Shown here: piece by piece, positions 55,590 through 64,000 of the stretch | Numbering within the stretch: the stretch's first letter is position 1 | Layout of the letters: each line of letters opens with the position of its first letter | NCBI GenBank assembly: GCA_000611775.1 | Contig: KK106985.1 | Location: 2,332,527 to 2,396,526 of the forward strand | Direction of reading: 5' to 3' | Source of the DNA: Umbilicaria muhlenbergii | Taxonomy: Eukaryota; Ascomycota; Lecanoromycetes; Umbilicariales; Umbilicariaceae | Length of the DNA: 64,000 bases | Made by a program: the position numbers and the translations under genes | Notes under the pieces: generated by a model | Database searches by the model: none | What the model was told of the DNA's origin: nothing | Seen by the model: the letters and a program-made list of their open reading frames with translations, nothing else

Positions 55590-56839
55590 ATGAGTCTAGA
55601 TCCAAAAGAACCTTCGTCCGCAGGAGCGGAGTCAGAACCTCTGGCCGTACCTGTTAAAACATATCTACAACTTCGCCAGACTATTGCGCAACCCGTGTTT
55701 GCCGCATTTCTCGCTGGAGGTGTCGCTGGCGCCGTATCCCGAACCGTAGTGTCACCACTCGAGCGATTAAAGATCCTCTTCCAAATACAGAGCCATGGTC
55801 GAGAAGAGTATAAACTCTCAGTTGGGCAGGGTCTCAAGAAAATGTGGAGAGAGGAGGGTTGGCGAGGACTCATGAGAGGCAATGGAACGAATTGTATCCG
55901 AATAGTGCCATACTCAGCGGTCCAATTCGGAAGCTACAACTTCTACAAAAAGGTGAGCCCACCTAAGCCTTGTGATTATTCTCCAAGGGACGTAAGAGGA
56001 CGTAAAAGCGGTGGTCCACGTTCTGCAGAATGGGCAGGAGTCCAAGGTTTTGCAAATGGAAAGCTGATCACTTGCGCCATTACCAGTTTGTAGAATCTTC
56101 ACCCGCCGAAGGCCTCACACCATTCAAACGACTCATATGTGGAGGAGCTGCTGGCATCACATCTGTTACGTTCACATACCCTCTGGATATTGTTCGTACA
56201 CGACTGTCTATTCAGTCCGCGTCGTTTGCAGCATTGGGTCAAGCGTCAAGAGATCGGCTGCCTGGAATGTGGGCAACAATGGTCACGATGTACAAGACCG
56301 AAGGAGGGATTTCGGCGCTATATCGTGGAATCATACCTACGGTCGCTGGTGTGGCTCCATATGTATGCGCAAACGTGAAATACCTGACCCAAATGCTCAT
56401 CTGCTAACCCGTACGCTGTAGGTTGGGCTGAACTTCATGACTTACGAATCAGTGAGAAAATACCTTACACCAGATGGCGACAAGAACCCAAGCGCTGTCC
56501 GAAAATTAGCTGCAGGAGCAATATCAGGAGCTGTTGCGCAGACTTGTACATATCCTTTGTAAGACCCTTTCATCTCGGTCTGGATAGGCTGATATGCTCA
56601 TATGTCTTTTTAGTGATGTGTTGCGCCGAAGATTTCAAATAAACACCATGAGCGGTTTGGGCTATCAGTACAAGTCAATATGGGACGCTGTCACAATGAT
56701 CGTATCCCAGGAAGGCTTCCGCGGACTTTACAAAGGCATCGTCCCAAACCTGCTGAAGGTGGCCCCAAGCATGGCCAGCAGTTGGCTAAGCTTCGAGCTT
56801 ACCCGGGACTTCCTAATCAGCCTCAACTCGGACGACTGA
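55590..56839 (+). CDS. Mitochondrial carrier protein, YPR011C-like
   Basis: Four exons, 55590-55952, 56087-56362, 56422-56558 and 56614-56839, give 333 residues. Three carrier repeats are present with their signatures SPLERLK, YPLDIVRTR and YPFDVLRRR; the last is completed by the final splice. FLAGGVAGAVSRTVV, GNGTNCIRIVPYSAVQFGSYN and GIVPNLLKVAPSMASSWLSFE match the group of yeast YPR011C, reported to carry adenosine 5'-phosphosulfate and PAPS across the inner membrane. The substrate here is inferred from that family. Introns are 134, 59 and 55 nt. Confidence 0.92.
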
Positions 56840-57670
56840 ACATCGAGCATAGAGATTGCTCATACTCTTGCGTGTTTTCCGCATGTATCGCTGATGTTCA
56901 ATCGTATCTCGCGCATCTACTTCATACGCGTATTGAGTGAATTGAGTGAAATGGTTGGGATATTGCGCTACTGTATATCAAGGCGTTGACGAGAGACTAT
57001 TGCGGTACGTTGTGGTACATTGGGTTTTGCGGCATAAGTGGCTCGGGGCATCATAGGTGTTAAGCTGGTTGAAGGGATCTGAATGGCATTTGCAGACCGA
57101 AGAGCATAGAGATATAACTTGTGGCTAGATTCGTTGGCACTACCTGCCGAAGGGCGGTGATGATGGTCGGATTGGTAACACGTAATGTAGGTCTTGGCTA
57201 CCAAGATCAAACAACATCGTACTTCTTTAGTGTACGTAAACATGTCCCACAAATAAAGATGTTTGGTCGTGAAGCGACTCCGCCTTTCAACTGAAAATAT
57301 GTAGGTGTTTTAGGTAGGTACGAGAGTGAATGTCGGGCAGGCCAATTTGAGATGGCGAACCTCGGCGGAGGGCGAGAAGTCTCTTAGCAGCAACTCAATA
57401 ATGGGACAAAGCATCTGAGACCACGCAGAGAGTAGTGTTCAAAAGCAACTAATCCTTGAAACGTTGCTCCAAAATTCTTAGACCTGGGGATTCATTGATT
57501 GTCGAATTACCAAGTTGGTCTCCCCCAGGAGGAACTGGCTGAGGCTTAGCGTGCCCTAGAGTCTCGCTTAGTAGCCCCACAGACATCGGCGCAGCACAAC
57601 CTCCAAAAAGACCTCTCAAATCGACGCCGACGAAAAATCTCGACCAACGACAACGACAACCACCGCAGCC
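56840..57670. other. Intergenic, RPL18 promoter at right end
   Basis: Tandem spacer. The last 100 bp are C/A-rich (CGACGACAACGACAACCACC-like), common before ribosomal protein starts. No other feature recognised. Confidence 0.45.
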
Positions 57671-58433
57671 ATGGGGATTGACTTGGATCAACACCATGTT
57701 CGGAGCAGCCACCGCAAGGCGCCCAAGAGCGACAACGTCTACCTCAAGCTCCTGGTCAAGCTGTACCGCTTCCTAGCTCGTACGTCTCACATCCCGACGA
57801 CACCCTCCATGCTACCTCAGCAAACCCTGTGCGATCTTTGCAATCACTCGCGAAAGCTAACAGTTACGGCTTTGACTACTCGTAGGCCGTACCGACTCCT
57901 CCTTCAACAAAGTCGTCCTACGCCGCCTTTTCATGTCGCGGATCAACCGCCCCCCCATGTCCCTTTCCCGCCTGCTCGGTGCCTCGTCTATGAAATCCGG
58001 CTCGGAAAAGCCCGCCCATTCCGGCAAGACCGTCGTTGTGGTTGGGACCGTTACAGACGACAACCGCCTACTCACCGTGCCCAAGGTCACCGTTGCTGCT
58101 CTACGTTTCACCAGTACGGCTCGCGCGAGGATTGAGAAAGCTGGGGGTGAGTGTTTGACTCTGGATCAGTTGGCTTTGAGGGCTCCGACCGGATCGAACA
58201 CGCTGTTGTTGAGGGGACCGAAGAACGCGAGAGAGGCGGTTAAGCACTTTGGTTTTGGCCCACATAGTGGAAAGGTAGGTCTTTCCCTCTCCATATCTTT
58301 GATCTGGGAGTATTTTCAATCCTGGAGCATGAGGTTGATCATTGGCGTGTCGCAGAAACCATACGTGGAGAGCAAAGGACGGAAATTCGAGAAGGCCCGT
58401 GGTCGGAGACGGTCGAGGGGTTTCAAGGTCTAG
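57671..58433 (+). CDS. RPL18: 60S ribosomal protein L18 (eL18)
   Basis: Three exons, 57671-57779, 57886-58274 and 58356-58433, with introns of 106 and 81 nt, encode 191 residues. The start [20 protein letters not shown] and the blocks [54 protein letters not shown] and [20 protein letters not shown] are eL18. The basic C-terminus ([11 protein letters not shown]) is intact. No frame lesions, in contrast to the eL42 relic at 9018. Component of the large cytosolic ribosomal subunit. Confidence 0.96.
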
Positions 58434-58713
58434 ATGGTGGCTGTCTACATGGTGGCTATTGTGTTGGACGGCGAATAGGGTTGGAGATCGAGACGATGAC
58501 AGTTGCTGTGGAACTTTGCACGCCTTGCGAGGGTGAGCGATACGGATTCTATGCTTAGGGAGCTCTCAGCAAATGAAAAGTGTTCGATCATGACTGCAAG
58601 CGCCTGAGGTAATTGACCGACCGTACCCGTCGCAAAAGGAATCAAAGGACGATATAGAGAAAGCGGTAAGCGAATGCCTACAGGGATTGAAGCTATTGCC
58701 TGGCCCACATGCG

Positions 58714-60167
58714 TTACGGAGCATCTTCCATTGGAATATCTACATCTGGAGCGTCTAAGACTGCTTCAGCAGCACTACCTCGATCGGTCCGAGTATCAGC
58801 GCCCGCAGAGGCAGCACTCTCCCCAGCACCCGGCCCACTACTCGGATCGGCGATACCAGCTGTTAATGTCCCATTATGCGGGCTTACCTCAACACCGCCG
58901 TCACACTCAACTCCAGCCATATCAGCATCAGCGATAGGAGCTATGACCGTAGCACCAGCCCCACTCCTCTCCCCCTGCCCGAGCTCATCCCACGTCCTAG
59001 GCGTAGGTATGCTCATACCCGTAGTAACTCCATCCAGACCCTCTGCGCCCTCGACATCCCCAATTGTAGGTCTAGCACCCGTAATCAACTCTTCCTGCGC
59101 TCTACCCGTAATACTAGACACTGTCCCACCAACAGCCCCGATCATGCCCCGCCCCCACAGCCCTCTAGTTCTTGGCCGCCCAACTTTCCCCCTCACTTTC
59201 CCCACTCTCGCCCGTGCTGACCCGCCCAACTGGGATGCACCATTGCTACCCTGCTCTTCCAGCACACTCCCGCCTTCTCCACCCTCTCGCCGCTGCCCCG
59301 CCCGCTCCATCGCCTTCTCCCGCTGCTGAGCCCGCCATCCCGTGCCGCTGAGGACCTTTTTGGTGTGCACAGGCACGCTGTCGGTTTCGCCCCGTTTCGC
59401 TTTCGCCGCTATAAGGCGCGAGAGGAAGTGCGCTTGGCTTTGGCGGGACGGGGACGGGTTGGGGCCGAGGTCGATTTTCGCCACGCCCGTGGCCGTTTGC
59501 TCGACGCTTCCGCCGGTTGCGTTGGGGGTTCCGGTAGCGGGACTGGCTTCCGAAGCTTCGGCGTCGGGGGCTAGGGAGGTTTCGCGGGAGATGTGCGGGT
59601 CGTGGCGGGGAACGAGTTGGGTGGGTTTGCCGACGAGCTTGATGCTGGTTGTTGCGAGGATGTCGAAGCCTTTGCTTTTTTTGAGTTTGGGGAGGGGGGA
59701 GGTGGGGTCCGGGCGGGTGAGGAGGAGATCGGTGCCGATTGTGGAGGTCCAGGTGCAGGTGTAGAGTTGGTTTTGGTAGGAGATTAGGGGGTTGGTGGTG
59801 TGGAAGTCGAGGATTTGGATACGGTCTGCAGGGTCTCCTTGGAGTTCGGGAGTGGGTTGGGGAGTGGCTTCGGGATTTGGGGGCGTTTGAGTAGGCTGGG
59901 ACGTTGGGTCTGGGGAGCCGGCTGATGTGGTGGGTTGAGGGGGCACTGGTGGAGGGGCGGAGGTCTTTGGCTTCTTTGTGGCGCGGCTGGTAGGAAATGC
60001 GGAGGAGAGATCGACGGTTACGTAGAAGGTCTACTCATGTCAGTATTCTGGCTAGAGGACTGCTTGTATTTCCTAACCTCCGTCTCCGTCTCGTGGTATT
60101 CGTACTCCCAATCAGAGTCATCATCTTGCTCTGCCGTGTGTTTTGAGCTCGGATGCGTTGCTGCCAT
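58714..60167 (-). CDS. TFIIIC subunit with triple-barrel domain (tau55/Sfc7-like)
   Basis: Two minus-strand exons, 60167-60078 and 60030-58714, with a 47-nt intron, encode 468 residues. The N-terminus is acidic (DDDSDWEYEYHETETE), followed by TFYVTVDLSS, typical of the TFIIIC triple-barrel family. The barrel continues with IQILDFHTTNPLISYQNQLYTCTWTSTIGTDLLLT and FDILATTSIKLVGKP. The remaining 280 residues are low complexity (Gly/Ala/Arg/Thr) without a fold I recognise. The protein would help TFIIIC hold RNA polymerase III promoters of tRNA genes. The gene converges on RPL18. Confidence 0.85.
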
Positions 60168-61411
60168 GTTTCACTGGGTTATAAAATGCAGCTTCACCGG
60201 GATTTGTCGCGGCAGATATCGAGCGAGTTTAGAGACATGGATATGAAATTATACACGGGAGAATGATAGCATAAAGCTGCCGCATAACTTAGACAGATTA
60301 GAGGGCCCACAATGAACATGAGTTTTTTTGAATCAGCATTGGGCCATATAGTTCTTCATTCTGCTAGCCGGCGACCAGGTTAACATACCATTCTAGCGTG
60401 CCCGTTTAATCGTATACCTCGTACGGAGTAGTAGGGCTTCGGCAAGCTCTGGTAAGGCTGAATTGAAGCTTTCGTGCCAAGAGGTCTCTGGGCGGAAGCT
60501 AACCGTTCAGGGCCTAGTTGGCTCTGTCGGCTCCGTCGGCCTAAGGTACCGTATCTTATATCCCGAATCCGGACTACTCGCCACGGATGGCGTCCGTATG
60601 AACGTCAAGAACAGGCTGCCCGGAATCTTGGTCCACCCCCCTTGGCATGACCTGGCCTTGTGCTCCATCTCCGTCTCTATCGAATCATGGCTATCTGATT
60701 ATGTATGTGTTGTCCCACTGAGCGAGGCTAGGTCAGAGGCAAACGGGCATTGTCATCAGTACTGCAGAGTAAGTACTTGCGCTCCTCTGTTGGTGATTTG
60801 CTTCTCCGACACTTCCGCCCTTTCACGTGGCGTCATCAACATCCATTTCGTGTCAACAACTCAACACCGAACCGCCGCCTTGGCGCGGAATGTGTTTCCT
60901 GACCTTCTGCTTGTGTTACATGCCCGAGCAATTCGGCTGTTCCGCTTTACCCCGAAATACTAGACTTTTTGGGTCGTTCGGTCACCGCCGCTTGCACTTT
61001 CGCATGGAGCCCCCCCCCCCCATGGCCCGCCCACTTTGAGACCATAATTGCTGATTGCTGATTTTGTGTTTCCTTACCTTAGTGGCTCTCTTACAAATCC
61101 ATCATGGCGTTCAAGCACCGCTCTTTCCCTTCAGTACATCCTCCCCGCCCTCACTGCCATTCCAGACCTCGTCCTTACCTCCAGTCTCAACGAACTACCC
61201 ATCGCAAATCTTCGAAAGCAAAGAGCACCCAAGCACTGTCCAAATAGCACAACAAAACGTCGCGCCTGAGACACTACAAACAAATCCGCTCCCTTATGAA
61301 CACATCCTAAATGAGCCCGAACTACCACACAAGGACAACCTACTCCTCACGAATACAGAGCTTGACAGACCCGTCGATCAGTTCTGGACGCCCTTAACGT
61401 CAACGCAGCTG
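60168..61411. other. Divergent spacer plus possible 5' coding part of VPS62
   Basis: Between divergent starts. A C12 run lies at 61010-61021. From 61055 the frame of the next gene is open for 119 codons before its first ATG and looks partly coding (TELDRPVDQFWTPL), so a short upstream exon with the true start is possible. I could not find a splice pair that fits. Confidence 0.45.
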
Positions 61412-63048
61412 ATGTCAAAGAAGAGGCGAGCTGTCGTCGCTGTAGTCTCTACACTCCTCAGCTACATAACCCTTTTTGGGTTATACGACCTTCTTAGTCC
61501 CCGTCCACCACCCGAAGAAGATGCGGAGGAGGGGCGCTGGATTGCATCTTCTCACTCATGGCTTGATCGACAAGCATGCACATGGTTTGGTGTCTGTGGC
61601 GCTGCACATTGGCGCAGCAGGGTACGAATAGGGGGTAATACGGAGCGTGAGGAGCAACTCATCTTACATGACAAGGACTACCTTCATACCGCATGGACAG
61701 AAGGCAAGAGCAACCCTGATGACTGGAGCGATGATGAGCGAGTCCTAAGAGAAATTCCCCAATACGTCTTTGATTATGCACCGCTCGTACACTTGTACTC
61801 TGGAGAGAAATTCTGGCCTTGCGATATTGCCGAGCATCTCCTTCATGTGACGCCACACCTCAATTACACGCCAATCCAGGCCCGGTCGGAAATCTTAAAC
61901 CTTACAAGTCTGAATAAATTAAATGAATGGAACAGGGGCCGCTTCGTTTATCTGCAAAGCGATGATAATGTTGAGGAACGACCGGATTGGTTAGCTGGAG
62001 AGAAGAACATCCCCAATACACCTAGCGATTCGGTGCAGCAGGAAGGAGAAGAAGACGACACGGGGAACGACTGGGACGGAAAGGTGCCTGGAGAGTTACT
62101 TGACGATGCTGCCAGAAGAGAGGGATGGTACGAAGCTGGTGAAGGTAGTACTCATGATCACGGGGGTGACCGACATAGCCCACATACGGAGAAGTTGCCT
62201 GTTCCTACAGACACCGTCGAGGGTGAGGAGCTTGTGGATGATCTCCATGTACGCTCATTTCATGAAGGCCTGCGAAAACGGACAAGAGGTGGTCGAAGTG
62301 ATGCGCCGGCCGTTCTCGTGGTCGTCGATAAAGGCCACGGCATCATTGACGCATTCTGGTTCTACTTTTACAGCTTCAACCTAGGCAACGTCGTTTTCAA
62401 TGTACGTTTTGGCAACCATGTTGGCGACTGGGAACACTCCCTTGTTAGATTCCAGCATGGCAAACCTAAAGCTGTCTTTTTCAGTGAGCACAATTTTGGC
62501 GAAGCTTACAGCTATGATGCGGTAGAGAAGATCGGAAAAAGGGTTAGTCCGCGTTTCTTCTAGTGATTTTATGGTGCTGACAGTATCTCTACTAGCCTGT
62601 CATATATTCTGCCACTGGGACGCACGCCATGTATGCTACGGCTGGTACGCACCCATACGTCTTGCCTTGGGGTATCTTGCACGATGAGACGGACCGTGGT
62701 CCACTCTGGGATCCGCTTCTCAATTCCCATACCTATACATATAACTATAAAACGGACATGCTTCGTTCATCAAATGTCACTCCGCATGCGCCTACCGAGT
62801 GGTTCTACTTCGCCGGGCATTGGGGCGACAAGTTTTACCCCTTGGAAGACTCGAGGCAGTACAGATTTGCAGGTCAATATCACTACGTCAATGGGCCGCT
62901 GGGTCCTAGATTCAAGAATTTGGGCAGAAAGAAGGTCTGTCAGGGACGGTCCACTGATCCCTGCGTCATTAAAAACTGGATTGGGGGCTTACAGATGGCG
63001 AAGAGATGGGTAGGGGTGGGAGAAGGAGAGGGTGAAGCGCCAGAGTAA
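61412..63048 (+). CDS. VPS62: Vacuolar protein sorting-associated protein 62-like (DUF946)
   Basis: Two exons, 61412-62542 and 62596-63048, with a 53-nt intron (GTTAGT, branch GCTGAC, acceptor CTACTAG), encode 527 residues from the first in-frame ATG. A signal-anchor helix (VVAVVSTLLSYITLFGLYDLL) follows MSKKRR. The DUF946/Vps62 body includes YAPLVHLYSGEKFWPCDI, FWFYFYSFNLGN, GDWEHSLVRFQHGKP, SATGTHAMYATAG (across the intron), EWFYFAGHWGDKFYP and GPLGPRFKNLGRKKVC. Yeast VPS62 and TDA6 are linked to vacuolar protein sorting; the molecular activity is unknown. An acidic linker (about 200-260) separates the two halves. Confidence 0.85.
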
Positions 63049-63499
63049 GCTAAAGGGGATGCTATTGTGGAGGACGTCGTTACTGCCAATGACTTTTGAT
63101 GACTGTATGGCATTTGCATTAAGGAGCGCTAGCATTGGATACCCCGAGAAAATTGTGGCGTTGCTTATGCGGGTTTGGGTATATAAATTATTCAGTCCTC
63201 ATTATCATTAGATTCAACCTGATCCCCGATTTCCACCCTGAGATTAATAGGTAATGGAAAGTAGGAACTTGGGTTAGCTTATAGCACTCCCTAACTCGTC
63301 AATAAATGTTATTGAAATATTCTATGTGGATATACTAGAGATATGTGTTTAGTACTTGTAATAGTGGCTTTTATATAAGTGACTCAAAAATTGAGGATCA
63401 TATTATTTTGCCCTGACGGCAAATCCCGCTACAGTCAACCTCAAAAACTATCGACCTTAACCAATACAAATCCATTTTTAGATCGAGGAAGAATATACG
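63049..63499. other. AT-rich spacer, no gene recognised
   Basis: Tandem spacer between two plus-strand genes, rich in A/T from 63250 to 63420. No feature recognised. Confidence 0.45.
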
Positions 63500-64000
63500 A
63501 TGGGTGACCTTCGGACTTGGGTCTCAGACAACTTGATCAAGGTGCCTCCCATCCTAAACACCCAATTTGTTGTCCCTACTGACATCTCTTTCCAGCTCAC
63601 AGGCGCATCTGACTCCACCGTAGTTGACTTTGTCCTCGCAACCGCGTCATCTGCCAAATCGTCGTCCGCTCTCCAGGACAAACTTTATGGGTTCTTGGAA
63701 GGCTCGGAAAACGAAGTCCAAGCTTTCTCCAAGGATTTGTACCACCGCTTGCCCAAAGGCGGCGCACATGGCGCAAACGGTGCAAGGGCAGCGGAGAAGA
63801 GGGAAGCGAAGGAGCACGGCAACAAGGAGATAAAAAAGAAGTACAGACTATTGGAGATGGAGGATGAGGCCTTAGAATTGGGACCAGTCGCGGCCCCGAG
63901 GGTCGAAAGGGAAGAGAAGAAGAGTAGGCGGTCGAAGGTGGATAGGAATGGCGACGAGCGTGACAGTCAGAAAAGAAGAGAACGAAGTCGAGAGAGAGAC
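63500..64000 (+). CDS. DEAH-box RNA helicase PRP2/DHX16-like, N-terminal part (cut by window end)
   Basis: Two exons seen, 63500-63541 and 63596 to the window edge, with a 54-nt intron (GTGCCT, branch ACTGAC, acceptor TCCAG). The first 14 codons read MGDLRTWVSDNLIK. After the splice come STVVDFVLATASSAKSSS, LYGFLEGSENEVQAFSKDLY and HRLPK, matching the N-terminal helical domain of PRP2/DHX16 spliceosomal helicases (the WVSD...TVV...LY.R.P pattern). A Lys/Arg/Glu-rich linker ending in RERSRERD then runs out of the window. The helicase core is not visible, so assignment to PRP2 and not a relative such as PRP22 is moderate. Confidence 0.68.
   Translation, partial: MGDLRTWVSDNLIKVPPILNTQFVVPTDISFQLTGASDSTVVDFVLATASSAKSSSALQDKLYGFLEGSENEVQAFSKDLYHRLPKGGAHGANGARAAEKREAKEHGNKEIKKKYRLLEMEDEALELGPVAAPRVEREEKKSRRSKVDRNGDERDSQKRRERSRERD

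Noticed and set aside
1-64000. CRISPR arrays, rRNA genes or bacterial-type operons
   Set aside because: No regularly spaced repeats or rRNA sequence were seen; intron-rich eukaryotic genes make operon logic inapplicable.
1-64000. tRNA genes
   Set aside because: I looked for box B-like GGTTCGAATCC in spacers and found no pair of boxes with a plausible cloverleaf. A tRNAscan run could still find one.

Overview
The window is nuclear DNA from a filamentous ascomycete (Pezizomycotina). Genes are dense on both strands and split by short introns (mostly 46-110 nt) with GTAAGT-like donors and CTAAC or CTGAC branch points. Their products are typical fungal proteins, and the transposon relics carry C:G to T:A decay of the kind left by repeat-induced point mutation (RIP). 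I cannot name the species. All gene models come from reading the sequence by hand: reading frame, splice sites and remembered family features. No database search was run.

Left flank (1-15.7 kb) is accessory in character. An AT-rich graveyard (1-2665) holds the end of a LINE and a pogo/Fot1 transposase whose catalytic Asp codons have all become Asn. A G24 tract and a small KP4-like secreted cysteine-rich protein follow. Next come an aldo/keto reductase, a small cytochrome b5 and an ER-lumen Hsp40 ending in HDEL (Scj1-like). Then there is an intron-containing pseudogene of ribosomal protein eL42, and just upstream of it a pogo-like transposon with perfect 49-bp terminal inverted repeats and TA target duplications (9965-12138). 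A 2H phosphoesterase gene and a pair of identical 18-bp palindromes close this part.

The centrepiece (15.7-22.7 kb) is a seven-exon gene of about 2,224 codons that joins a C5 cytosine methyltransferase to a SNF2 ATPase interrupted by a RING finger. This is the DNMT5 architecture, a maintenance CpG methyltransferase family. It sits next to mutated transposons, which fits a genome that defends itself by cytosine methylation and point mutation.

From 23.5 kb to the right edge the genes are housekeeping: GT90 glycosyltransferase, DDHD phospholipase, hotdog thioesterase, PIG3-like quinone oxidoreductase, two dienelactone hydrolases, UBP14/USP5 deubiquitinase, ISU1 iron-sulfur scaffold, COP9 subunit 3, PRO2, a five-finger C2H2 factor, sterol O-acyltransferase, an SR splicing protein, a YPR011C-like mitochondrial carrier, RPL18, a TFIIIC triple-barrel subunit, a VPS62 (DUF946) protein and the start of a PRP2/DHX16-like helicase. 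They work in separate pathways with no obvious cluster logic.

Points most worth a second look: a probable U2-type AT-AC intron in ISU1; a small inverted-repeat element inserted between the branch point and acceptor of PRO2 intron 1; the DNMT5 gene with its 12-bp coding repeat; the decayed eL42 copy with a transposon in its probable promoter; and the twin palindromes.
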